Shown: piece after piece, positions 27,906-35,896 of the stretch
Numbering within the stretch: the stretch's first letter is position 1
Layout: each line of letters opens with the position of its first letter
Assembly: GCA_000333235.1 (NCBI GenBank)
Contig: CAPN01000010.1
Span: 1-64,000, forward strand
From: Pseudoalteromonas luteoviolacea B = ATCC 29581
GTDB lineage: Bacteria > Pseudomonadota > Gammaproteobacteria > Enterobacterales > Alteromonadaceae
Direction: 5' to 3'
DNA length: 64,000 nt
Translations under genes and position numbers: made by a program
Notes under the pieces: model-generated
What the model was told of the DNA's origin: nothing
The model's database searches: none
Seen by the model: only the letters and a program-made list of their open reading frames with translations

Positions 27906-29261
27906 TCAATTACTTTCTTTACGATTAAATAAATCCATTGCACTTTGAGTCATTGCTTTTACTCCCGTGTAAAGTGCAGGTTCAAAGTCCGGTGCAAACT
28001 TACTCGAATGCAACGAAGGTAAAGTTCTTCCCTCTTTTACACTGAGTTCATAATCCTTCATATTCACGCTGCCTAACCAAAAAATAGTGATCGGAATATT
28101 TTCATCGGTGCGACCAAAGAGCCCGAAATCTTCTCCTGCCATGACAGGTTCCGCTTCGACAACATTCTCAGCACCAATTGCATTAACAATGCTGCCTTTC
28201 ACGAAGGTCGCAAGTTCTGGTGCATTATAGGTAGATGGAATACGTTCATCTTCATGAACATATACTATAGGCATAAGCTCTTCGGGGAGTCCTGCACTCA
28301 TCGCAATTCCATTTGCCATTCGTTTTAGTGCGGCTATTTGCTGATCACGCACTTGCGGATCATAAGAGCGCAGCGTCAATTGAAGGGTTACTTGGTCTGA
28401 AATTACATTGTGTTTTGCACCACCATGTATCGCACCCACCGTAATAACCGATGGTTTCAATGGCGAGATCTCACGACTTGTAATTGTTTGCAGCGCCAGT
28501 ACCATTCGTGCAGCAAGTACCACAGGATCGATGGTTGTGTGAGGATAAGCCCCATGCCCTCCTTTACCTTTGATAGTGATATCTACGGAATCCACATTAG
28601 CGAGAGCATATCCAGGCGCAATGGCAATTTTACCGGCAGGTAAATTTGCACTGACATGCAAACCTAACACATAATCTGGTTTTGCGAACTTACTATAGAG
28701 GCCCTCTTTTATCATCGCTTTTGCACCACTGCCCACTTCTTCTGCTGGCTGAGCTACCAACATCAACGTCCCTTGCCACAATTTTTTATTATTCATTAAT
28801 TGTTTAGCAGTACCGACCAAATTAGTCATATGCACGTCATGACCACACCCGTGCATAACACCAACTTGTTGATTATTTCGATTTAACGTTGTGACTTTCG
28901 AAGCATACTCTTTACCCGTCTCCTCGGTGATTGGTAATCCATCCATATCGGCGCGGATCATGACCGTTGGCCCTTCTCCATTTTTGAAAAGCGCAACGAC
29001 ACCATGCCCACCTACTTGCTCTGTTACTGTCATCCCTAACCGTTTAAACTCTTGCGCTAAGCGCTTAGCTGACGATTTTTCTTGATTCGACAATTCTGGA
29101 TATTGATGTAAATGCTTATACAGATCACCAAGCGAAGGAAGTTGTTTTGTTAGTTGTTCATTCAGATCACTTGCGTGAAGCGAGACTGAAACACTTAATG
29201 CAATTGTGCAAAGCGCACTACCAAACTTTGTTGTTATAGACATAGCCATCCCAATGGACAT
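27906..29261 (-). CDS. Secreted M20 family amidohydrolase (metallopeptidase)
   Basis: The 451-residue protein has an N-terminal signal peptide (about 1-30, ending near SLHA) and an M20D-type fold. HGCGHDVHMTN and QPAEEVGSGAKAMI supply metal ligands and the catalytic glutamate, GLHVSANLPAGKIAI and HGAYPHTTIDPVVLA belong to the dimerisation domain, and EDFGLFG lies near the C-terminus. Relatives remove acyl groups from amino acids (hippurate, N-acetyl or indole-acetyl conjugates). Export to the periplasm suggests use of external substrates. Three in-frame ATGs lie within the first seven codons, so the exact start is uncertain. No operon partner. Confidence 0.85.
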   Translation of the reverse strand: MSIGMAMSITTKFGSALCTIALSVSVSLHASDLNEQLTKQLPSLGDLYKHLHQYPELSNQEKSSAKRLAQEFKRLGMTVTEQVGGHGVVALFKNGEGPTVMIRADMDGLPITEETGKEYASKVTTLNRNNQQVGVMHGCGHDVHMTNLVGTAKQLMNNKKLWQGTLMLVAQPAEEVGSGAKAMIKEGLYSKFAKPDYVLGLHVSANLPAGKIAIAPGYALANVDSVDITIKGKGGHGAYPHTTIDPVVLAARMVLALQTITSREISPLKPSVITVGAIHGGAKHNVISDQVTLQLTLRSYDPQVRDQQIAALKRMANGIAMSAGLPEELMPIVYVHEDERIPSTYNAPELATFVKGSIVNAIGAENVVEAEPVMAGEDFGLFGRTDENIPITIFWLGSVNMKDYELSVKEGRTLPSLHSSKFAPDFEPALYTGVKAMTQSAMDLFNRKESN

Positions 29262-29309
29262 TCGTTATTTATATCCAACTTAACGTAAATAATTTTAAAA
29301 CGATACCTT

Positions 29310-29444
29310 TATACCCAATCGACGCAAAGATGCTTGAGTTCAGCTGAAATTTGCAGCGTTTCGGCAAAGTATTGCTTGCATGAACGATCTCGTAATTGGA
29401 ACACAAGAAAAGGCTGAAACAGGCATCTTCAAGTTGACTAGGTA
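29310..29444. repeat. MITE-like element, copy 2
   Basis: The left end is TATACCCAATCGACGCAAAG followed by ATGC; the right end reversed is TACCTAGTCAACTTGAAGAT followed by GC. The outer and inner bases agree with copy 1 at 25.55 kb. It is about 135 bp and non-coding. Confidence 0.65.
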
Positions 29445-29604
29445 CGATCAAAAATCGGTAAAATAATCATTTAGGAACTGCGGAAATCTTTAATTGCGTG
29501 CCTCATGTGATTTTTCTTTATGTCATTACATCAACGTTAAATGAGAAAATTGTGTGATTTCCAAGGCAATACAATGTCATGTCAGTGAAATCTCGCCAAA
29601 AAGT

Positions 29605-29618
29605 TTAATCTAAATCAA
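29605..29618 (+). promoter_or_regulatory. FNR/Crp-family box upstream of ompW
   Basis: TTAAT-CTAA-ATCAA matches the FNR consensus TTGAT-N4-ATCAA at nine of ten positions. It lies 123-136 bases upstream of the ompW ATG. A weaker half-site (TTGAT-CTAG-AACAG) follows near 29655. ompW is an FNR-regulated gene in enterobacteria. Confidence 0.6.
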
Positions 29619-29740
29619 ACTTTCAGAAATATCTGAATCAACCACAAGTTAATTTTGATCTAGAACAGGTTTTGAAAAATGCAATGGCGTAATAATGGCT
29701 CCAACAAAGAGATTTGCCGCAATCGGCACAGGAGATGAAA

Positions 29741-30394
29741 ATGAAAAAACAATTAAACGCTGCATTACTTACTTCACTACTCGTTGCTGCTCCATTCGCT
29801 AACGCAAACTTAAGCTTAAACGTTGGTGCTATTAACGTAAATCCGACCAGTTCAGCATCACCGATTGACCAAAATAACGCGCTTGGTTTAAGTGCAGATG
29901 CAAACACACAGCTAGGTTTAACATTCGACTACGCTTACAGTGACAACATCGTATTTGAACTTGTTGCGGCAACGCCATTTTCGCACACAGTAAACGGTGA
30001 AGGTGGACTTAAAGGTGCTGATATTGCAAAAATCAAACACTTACCACCAACGCTACTTGCTCAGTACCACTTTTTAGCAAAAGACGCTGCATTTCGCCCT
30101 TTCGTTGGTTTAGGTCTTAACTACACCGTATTTTTCGATGAAGAGCCAAGCGCAGCACTCAAAGCGACGTTAGGTACTAATGACGTGAAACTAGATCTAG
30201 ACTCGTCTTTCGGTCTCGCGCTACAAGCTGGTTTTAACTACACGTTAGACGAAAAGTGGGGGATCCACGGTATGGTTGCAAAAATCGATATCGACACCGA
30301 TGCGACTGTTTATGCTAATGGCGCAAAAGCCCTTACATCAAGTGTAAAAGTAGATCCAGTTGTCGCAATGCTAGGCATCAAATATAACTTCTAA
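29741..30394 (+). CDS. ompW: OmpW family outer-membrane protein
   Basis: A 217-residue protein with a signal peptide (about 1-22, ending FANA) and an eight-stranded barrel pattern: LSLNVGAINVNP, NTQLGLTFDYAYSDNIVFELVAATPFSHTV is covered by residues about 55-85, LPPTLLAQYHF, FRPFVGLGLNYT and the terminal strand VAMLGIKYNF ending in phenylalanine. OmpW proteins are small hydrophobic channels tied to stress and oxygen status. I use the ATG at 29741 with GGAGATGA upstream; an in-frame frame opens nine codons earlier. Confidence 0.92.
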   Translation: MKKQLNAALLTSLLVAAPFANANLSLNVGAINVNPTSSASPIDQNNALGLSADANTQLGLTFDYAYSDNIVFELVAATPFSHTVNGEGGLKGADIAKIKHLPPTLLAQYHFLAKDAAFRPFVGLGLNYTVFFDEEPSAALKATLGTNDVKLDLDSSFGLALQAGFNYTLDEKWGIHGMVAKIDIDTDATVYANGAKALTSSVKVDPVVAMLGIKYNF

Positions 30395-30480
30395 GTTGGT
30401 TTTGGGTGCGCATTCTAGCCACCCTCTTTTTACTTATTTGTTTCACTGTATCATTTCATGATATTGACTTTCTCAGTCCC

Positions 30481-30505
30481 AAGGCCACATTTTAGTGGCC
30501 TTTAT
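30481..30505 (+). terminator. Terminator between ompW and the convergent thioesterase gene
   Basis: AAGGCCAC (30481-30488) pairs with GTGGCCTT (30495-30502) across a six-base loop, followed by T-rich sequence. It lies 86 bases after ompW and 26 bases beyond the end of the convergent gene. Confidence 0.55.
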
Positions 30506-30527
30506 CATGTATGGGGCTATTACATTG

Positions 30528-31058
30528 CTATTGATTTGACGATTTCTTTTCTTCTAACATTTCTTTCCAGTGCATTATTTCTTTTGGCAAGATAGGCGCC
30601 TCACCATCGAACCCTGCAACATCTAACATTTCTTCGACTGGAACTATCCCCTGTTTGCGGCAAAATACACCGCGGATAAAGGCGATGGCATGCAAGCCAC
30701 GTTCACTGTGGAATTTTTGCGAAATATAAAAATATTTATGATCCCAACCGACCAATTGAGTTGTTACGGTAAAGGTTTGCAATGGCTTAATGTCACGAAT
30801 ATAAGTAATGGCCGTTGCATTAACAATGGGAAACCAACGCCGCTTATAAATTGCGCCAAATAAGCCCACTTTCTCAGTAAGCCAAGTACGGGCTAAATCC
30901 ATAAATGCAAGATAACGGGAGTTTGTTAAATGCATATTAATATCACAATCGCTTGGCATGACTTTAAAATCTATCTCGACCGGTGCGAGTAATTTCTCAT
31001 AATCACGATTTTTTCTAATTCGCCACAGCAGTAATAATAATCTGAAATATAAATTCAT
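30528..31058 (-). CDS. Hotdog-fold acyl-CoA thioesterase-like protein
   Basis: The 176-residue protein has PSDCDINMHLTNSRYLAFMDLAR, the D-x-N-x-H-x-N-N/S-x-x-Y-L pattern of the 4-hydroxybenzoyl-CoA thioesterase/THEM6 type hotdog family, then YIRDIKPLQTFTVTTQLVGWDHKYFYISQ. A short hydrophobic N-terminus (LYFRLLLLLWRI) suggests membrane association. It probably hydrolyses or binds acyl thioesters; the substrate is unknown. It stands alone between ompW and a divergent secreted unknown. Confidence 0.75.
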   Translation of the reverse strand: MNLYFRLLLLLWRIRKNRDYEKLLAPVEIDFKVMPSDCDINMHLTNSRYLAFMDLARTWLTEKVGLFGAIYKRRWFPIVNATAITYIRDIKPLQTFTVTTQLVGWDHKYFYISQKFHSERGLHAIAFIRGVFCRKQGIVPVEEMLDVAGFDGEAPILPKEIMHWKEMLEEKKSSNQ

Positions 31059-31097
31059 AACATTGGTCTAACCAGTTAATAAAAAATGAGTTTAGCA

Positions 31098-31135
31098 TAT
31101 ACCCAAGCCACTCAACATACCCCTACAGGTATCTT
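31098..31135. repeat. Short repeat with family end and GGTATCTTGA hairpin
   Basis: TATACCCAAGCCACTCAACA at 31098 resembles the end of the MITE-like elements. It runs into an imperfect hairpin, CTCAACATACC then GGTATCTTGA, similar to the core of the hairpin after thrC (20093-20118). Confidence 0.4.
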
Positions 31136-31204
31136 GAACAGAGAATTGCTATCTGTAACCAACTCGTCTAGGATGAAAAAGAAATCCAATTTGCGAGTAT
31201 CACT

Positions 31205-31687
31205 ATGAAAAATTTGCTTTTTAGTGCTTTTTTATTAGTTCTTAGCACCTCTAGCTATGCCGACTTTGAAGCGCCGGGCAAAGGGGTTGCGCTGTTAATG
31301 GGTGGAGTAGAAAAGCCCTTCGAGTTCGGATTCGAGTGGTTTGCACCTGAGGATAAATTTACCATTGGTAAAAAAGCGTACAATATGGACCTACCTGAAA
31401 GCTACTCTATCGCAATGACTCTTGATAAAGAAGAAGAACAAGTGTGGATCCAAGAGTTTCATAAAGGTTTTATCACTGGTTTTAACTGGGAAGTTGGCCC
31501 ACATAAGTTGTCACTTCGTAAAGAGGTTTTCGCACAACGCGTAAAAGGTGACTTCATCCTAAACGTTGACGGCATAGACTACTTTCTGCTTTTAAACAAC
31601 GTCAGTATTGATTTCCACTTTAAAAATGACGGTATCGACATGATTAAACTTGAAGGCGTAACAAAAGACCGCGGAACTCGTCATTAA
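31205..31687 (+). CDS. Small secreted protein of unknown function
   Basis: The 160-residue protein has a clear signal peptide (MKNLLFSAFLLVLSTSSYAD, cleavage after about residue 19). The mature part is about 140 residues, rich in aromatic and charged residues with alternating patterns suggesting a beta-rich soluble periplasmic domain (FEFGFEWFAPEDKFTI, VDGIDYFLLLNNVSIDFHF). I do not recognise the family. No cysteine, lipobox or repeat is present. It diverges from the thioesterase gene and converges on tyrR. Confidence 0.7.
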   Translation: MKNLLFSAFLLVLSTSSYADFEAPGKGVALLMGGVEKPFEFGFEWFAPEDKFTIGKKAYNMDLPESYSIAMTLDKEEEQVWIQEFHKGFITGFNWEVGPHKLSLRKEVFAQRVKGDFILNVDGIDYFLLLNNVSIDFHFKNDGIDMIKLEGVTKDRGTRH

Positions 31688-31709
31688 GATCTGCAAACTC
31701 TTCATGTTT

Positions 31710-31770
31710 ATCCTCAATCAATTTGAAGATGCCTGCTGTCGGCAAACGTTTCCAAGTTGATTGGATGGAT
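31710..31770. repeat. MITE-like element, copy 3 (short, degenerate)
   Basis: ATCCTCAATCAATTTGAAGA at the left and, inverted, ATCCATCCAATCAACTTGG at the right form a 61-bp inverted repeat. The left end and the adjoining GATGC-TG--TTC/GTCGGCAA block match copy 1 at 25.55 kb. Confidence 0.5.
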
Positions 31771-31796
31771 TAGCGTATTTGAAAAAACGGTAAAGG

Positions 31797-33353
31797 TTAA
31801 ACCTTTACCGTTTTTCGATTTATACCGTATTCACGCAATTTATTCGCGACTGCCGTATGACTAAGCCCAAGGCGTTTCGCTAATTGACGCGAACTTGGAT
31901 AGGCAGGATAAAGCTTTCGTAACAACGTGGCTTCAAAACGTTTCACTGCATCTTCTAACGACCCTTCGAAGTCTGTATCTAAATAGCCAAGATCACCTGT
32001 AAAAGTAGGCAATTGCATGTGCTCTATACGCAGCTCCTTGCCATCAAGCATTGAAACGGCTCGATAAACGGCATTTTCAAGTTGACGCACGTTACCAGGC
32101 CAAGGGTATTGTTCTAAAAACTCTTGGCAACTCGCGGCCAATAAAGGGGCTTCATGACCAGTTTGATGAGCATATTTTTGAATGAAATGTTCCGTTAAAG
32201 GTCCAATATCCGCTTTACGTTCACGCAAAGGTGTCAGTTCTAATGTAAGTACATTTAAGCGATAATAGAGATCTTCTCGAAATGTCCCTTCTTGAACCAT
32301 GGCAGGAAGATCTTTTTGCGTTGTGGCGATGATCCGCACGTTAACCTTAACTTCGTTTTCGCCGCCTACTTTTCGAAAAGTCCCATCTTGTAAGAAACGT
32401 AACAGCTTAGTTTGTAACTGAGCTGACATTTCACCAACTTCATCCAAAAATACCGTTCCACCATCAGCTTGCTCTAACACGCCACGTTTAGACGAAGTGT
32501 GCTCATCCTTAGCGGCATAACCGAACAATTCAGACTCTGCGGCTTCATCTGGCAATGAAGCACAAGACAATGCAATAAATGGCTTAACTGAACGGTTTGA
32601 AGCAAAGTGACACGCTCTAGCAAGTAGCTCCTTGCCAGTACCTGTTTCGCCCGTTATCAATATTGGGGCTTCTAACTGCGCCATTTTACGGGCTTCGCGT
32701 ACGACTTTTCGCATTGCCGTACTATGACTATGGATCGTGGCAAAACTTTCTTGTCCATAACGACGAAACGCACTTACTTGCTGACCGAGACGGCTTTGCG
32801 ATTTTATATTAATCACGGCGCCAGCCAAAACATCGCCTTCTGCGCCTTGTGGAACAGAAATAGGAAGAATATCAGCGATATAGTCTTCACCTGCGACTTC
32901 AACACGGGTTGTTTGTCCTAATACCTCTTTGCCTTCTAGCCAACGGGCAAAATTGAAGCCTTTTAGCAATATATTGATAGGCGTACCAATAATCTCGCTT
33001 TCGCGCATGTTTAAGTCTTTTGCCGCTGCATCATTGCAATGCCTAACAATACCTTTGGCATCAATTGAAATAATGCCATCCGGCAAAGCACTAAGCAGTG
33101 TGTTAAGCTCGTTATGCTCACGTTCTGAGGGTAAATACGCGGTAGTTCTAACGTCTTCAACACCGTCTATCAGGCGAATTTCTGGCATGATTTTCTTAAA
33201 TTGCTCAAATTCGATTGGCGGAAAACTAACGTACATACGACAGTTCACCGAATCAACTTCAATGCCTTTTAAGTCAACACGATATTTAACTAAAATATTT
33301 AAGATCTCTTGGGCAATACCAATCCGATCCGCGCAGTGGATCTCGAGACGCAT
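31797..33353 (-). CDS. tyrR: TyrR/PhhR family transcriptional regulator of aromatic amino-acid genes
   Basis: The 518-residue protein has an N-terminal ACT domain (about 1-75), a PAS domain (about 80-190), an AAA+ domain (about 205-440; Walker A GETGTGKE, Walker B GGTVFLDEVGEM) and a C-terminal Fis-type helix-turn-helix (RQLAKRLGLSHTAVANKLREYG). The GAFTGA loop needed to activate sigma-54 polymerase is replaced by GYAAKDE, as in E. coli TyrR, so it should act with sigma-70. It binds TGTAAA-N6-TTTACA boxes with tyrosine or phenylalanine as effector. Candidate boxes lie upstream of itself and of hpd at 55.75 kb. GAGGAAC precedes the ATG. Confidence 0.93.
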   Translation of the reverse strand: MRLEIHCADRIGIAQEILNILVKYRVDLKGIEVDSVNCRMYVSFPPIEFEQFKKIMPEIRLIDGVEDVRTTAYLPSEREHNELNTLLSALPDGIISIDAKGIVRHCNDAAAKDLNMRESEIIGTPINILLKGFNFARWLEGKEVLGQTTRVEVAGEDYIADILPISVPQGAEGDVLAGAVINIKSQSRLGQQVSAFRRYGQESFATIHSHSTAMRKVVREARKMAQLEAPILITGETGTGKELLARACHFASNRSVKPFIALSCASLPDEAAESELFGYAAKDEHTSSKRGVLEQADGGTVFLDEVGEMSAQLQTKLLRFLQDGTFRKVGGENEVKVNVRIIATTQKDLPAMVQEGTFREDLYYRLNVLTLELTPLRERKADIGPLTEHFIQKYAHQTGHEAPLLAASCQEFLEQYPWPGNVRQLENAVYRAVSMLDGKELRIEHMQLPTFTGDLGYLDTDFEGSLEDAVKRFEATLLRKLYPAYPSSRQLAKRLGLSHTAVANKLREYGINRKTVKV

Positions 33354-33663
33354 TTGTTCCTCAAACAGGGTTTAGTTTATAAACAGGATCATACGCTAAG
33401 AATAGTCGGTCGCCTAGCTTATTGTAAACTATTTTGAACACTTTCGTACTTGCCTCGTCATACTGCTGATTTTACAAAAAATTCGTACTGTGAATTTCAA
33501 TTTGGACGTAATCTTATGAAATTGCACTAAACTTTAAGAGCTTCATATCGTTCAGAAAATAATAAGTAAACTGTAAAGTCTCAATAGAGATTTAAAATTT
33601 ATTCAATTTAGATTAAAAAAGAAGCACGATACGATGGCATATTAAAGCAGGGGCTGCGAGTAC
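33354..33663. other. Divergent region between tyrR and the CapA-like operon
   Basis: This 310-bp gap carries a TyrR-type box at 33423-33440. The stretch 33530-33650 is strongly AT-rich and must hold the promoter of the seven-gene operon; several -10-like hexamers are present and none stands out. No small gene was seen. Confidence 0.5.
33423..33440. promoter_or_regulatory. Candidate TyrR box in the tyrR upstream region
   Basis: TGTAAA-CTATTT-TGAACA agrees with TGTAAA-N6-TTTACA at 10 of 12 positions and keeps the G-N14-C pair that is essential in TyrR boxes. It lies 70 bases upstream of tyrR, suggesting autoregulation; it could also affect the divergent operon. Confidence 0.45.
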
Positions 33664-35886
33664 ATGACAAAAATAACACTAATCCACTATGTTGTTTTTA
33701 TAAAATTATTTAGCCTTTTAATCGGGTGTGGCGGTGGAAAACCAGACCAAACTTCAACGTCTCCTACAACCTCTCAACAAGATAATATTTCGGCTCGCGA
33801 AACCTACCTCGCCAAAACATCGCCTTTATGGCTCTCTTTTACTGGGCAAAGTAATAACAATGTTGAAGTGTTACTCAATGGTCAAAAGTACCTTGCCAAT
33901 GCAAACCAGGTAAAAACGGTGCCTCTTAAAAGCGGCAATTACACATTAGAGATTACCGCAGAAGACACCCCGACTTTTTATCAAATCGTTCATCATGATG
34001 GAACTGAAAACGTGCATACGATTCAATTGCCTAATGCACTTTCTGTCGCTACAACCAGCTTACTGTTTACTGGCGACTCTATGATGGGTCGGCGCTTTTT
34101 AGACCCTAACTTGTCTACGATGACAAATTATGTGCCTAGCGCTATAAATGCTCAGATTAAGCAAGAAAGTGCATTAGCAGACAGCAATCAATTATTACAG
34201 TACGTCAGTCCTTTGATCCGTAGTGCTGATTTTTCATCAACTAATCTAGAAACAGTGCTTACTAGGAACCCATCTTCACCTCATCCTAGCAAACGTTTTG
34301 TGCTTTTTAGTTTGCCGGAGACTGCTTTAGCACTTAAAGAGAGTGGATTTGATTACGTAGCACTCGGAAATAATCATAGCTTTGACTATCTAGAGGCAGG
34401 TTTAGTTGATACTTTTGCAGCCCTAGATAGCGCAAATTTAACCTATAGTGGAGCGGGGATAAATGAAGAATTTGCGATGCAAGGTACGACGTTTAACTTA
34501 CCTTCATTAGAGTTACTGTTGATTTCAGCCACCTCTATTCATGGTTTTGAACATGATATTTCTTATGTAGCAACGAAGAATAAGGCCGGAGCTGCAGATC
34601 TAACTAATACAGCATTACTAAGAACTAAAGTACTTGAAGCCACTCAAAAAGACGCATTTACAATTGTACAGCTACACTCAGGTGCCGAATATTCGTATGC
34701 GCCGACGTCTTACATTACTAATCGCTTAGAACTTCTTGGCAATCTTTCCCCAAACTTACTCGTTACTCATCACCCACATGTTGCCCAAGGATTTGCACTC
34801 TACAATAAAACACCAACTCTATTAGGTTTAGGTAATTTTATTTTTGACCAAAACCGATTAGAAACCTTGTTAGGATTAGCCGTAGTCACTTATGTAAACC
34901 AAGATACCAAAGAAATAGAAAAAGCGCTTGCCTACCCCATTTACCTAGAAGACAACATACCAAAAATTAGTACTGGTACGTTAGCCGAAAAACTCATAAA
35001 ACGAGTTGCGACTTATTCAAGCGAAGAAATTACAATTATACCAAGGGGCGGTTTTGCTGAGGTATTCTTCAAACCTACTCAAGTCAAATCATCAAATAGA
35101 ACCGTGCAAATTCAATTGCCTGAAGGTGAAACGACGCTTGATATGCGCCAGCACTTTTCAGAAAATGAATTTATCACAGCCATTAATCTTACGAATGATA
35201 AAGCCAACGTTTACTTTCAACTTGGTATGGATCTAATGTACTTCGGTGATTTTGAAGATTGGGATAATGACACTGAGACGCTGGAAATAAGCCGTTGGAA
35301 CATGAATCAAGAATCGGTTTCAGCCTGTTTCGAAGGCGCCTATCGAGGTTTGCAGGGTGTCTGTTTAACTCGTAGCCAATTTGATAACACGCCATTGGCT
35401 TTTTCATTCAAACATTCACTCAGAGCGTTTCCAATCACACCCGCTGAAGACACCGCGCAAGTTTATCCCCAAATGAGTTTAATCGGATATTTAAAAACGC
35501 CCAACTCGGGTAAAATTTATTCAGAAATACTCTATACTTACAGTGCAAGTGATGGTTCGTCTGACCTCGAATCCGAGAGTATCAATAGCACTTATACCTC
35601 TGATACGGTGTTATTCGAAGGGGGCTCAACACCCTGGATTCAATTTGAAGTACCAATCACGCTAGCAAGCCGTGATGATTCGAATCGAGTCGCTTTTAGA
35701 GTGTTTCCTGCAAACGGCGGTGAAACACGAGTCATGCTAGACGAGCTTGCTCAGGTTGTATGGTTACCGAATGACAAATTAAATTCTACACAGTGGAGCC
35801 AACAGCGACCAAACTATTATGAATTTTTAAAGTTCAGTAGTGATAAAGCAACGAGCATCACATTGACTCTGACATCGATACAATAA
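33664..35886 (+). CDS. CapA/PgsA-like lipoprotein (poly-gamma-glutamate capsule family)
   Basis: The 740-residue protein has a lipobox, LIGC, with the lipidated cysteine at residue 22. A short beta domain (about 50-125) precedes a CapA domain (about 130-420) with the family motifs FTGDSMMGRR, NLETVLT, LGNNHSFDY, GAGINEEF, QLHSGAEYSYAP, VTHHPHVAQG and GNFIFDQN. CapA/PgsA proteins have a metallophosphatase-like fold and are needed for poly-gamma-glutamate synthesis or anchoring. The extra C-terminal 300 residues look beta-rich (a lectin-like or jelly-roll domain is possible) and are not found in Bacillus PgsA (about 380 residues). It is the first gene of the seven-gene operon; the next gene starts 10 bases on. 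Confidence 0.85.
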   Translation: MTKITLIHYVVFIKLFSLLIGCGGGKPDQTSTSPTTSQQDNISARETYLAKTSPLWLSFTGQSNNNVEVLLNGQKYLANANQVKTVPLKSGNYTLEITAEDTPTFYQIVHHDGTENVHTIQLPNALSVATTSLLFTGDSMMGRRFLDPNLSTMTNYVPSAINAQIKQESALADSNQLLQYVSPLIRSADFSSTNLETVLTRNPSSPHPSKRFVLFSLPETALALKESGFDYVALGNNHSFDYLEAGLVDTFAALDSANLTYSGAGINEEFAMQGTTFNLPSLELLLISATSIHGFEHDISYVATKNKAGAADLTNTALLRTKVLEATQKDAFTIVQLHSGAEYSYAPTSYITNRLELLGNLSPNLLVTHHPHVAQGFALYNKTPTLLGLGNFIFDQNRLETLLGLAVVTYVNQDTKEIEKALAYPIYLEDNIPKISTGTLAEKLIKRVATYSSEEITIIPRGGFAEVFFKPTQVKSSNRTVQIQLPEGETTLDMRQHFSENEFITAINLTNDKANVYFQLGMDLMYFGDFEDWDNDTETLEISRWNMNQESVSACFEGAYRGLQGVCLTRSQFDNTPLAFSFKHSLRAFPITPAEDTAQVYPQMSLIGYLKTPNSGKIYSEILYTYSASDGSSDLESESINSTYTSDTVLFEGGSTPWIQFEVPITLASRDDSNRVAFRVFPANGGETRVMLDELAQVVWLPNDKLNSTQWSQQRPNYYEFLKFSSDKATSITLTLTSIQ

Positions 35887-35896
35887 GAGAGTTACA

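Larger units (their letters stand above)
29262..29740. other. Intergenic region before ompW
   Basis: This 479-bp gap holds a MITE-like element (29310-29444) and an FNR-type box (29605-29618). The AT-rich stretch 29640-29720 probably contains the ompW promoter. No gene was supported; the only open frame of note overlaps ompW on the other strand. Confidence 0.5.

Noticed and set aside
27737..27928. 63-codon open frame after the histidine kinase
   Set aside because: It starts inside the terminator hairpin and runs into the amidohydrolase gene from the other side; no ribosome-binding site.
29638..29907. 89-codon minus-strand frame overlapping the start of ompW
   Set aside because: It covers the ompW promoter and signal peptide region and resembles no protein.
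31797..33353. Sigma-54 activator (NtrC type)
   Set aside because: The AAA+ domain is intact but the GAFTGA loop is missing; ACT plus PAS plus Fis-type helix-turn-helix identify TyrR.
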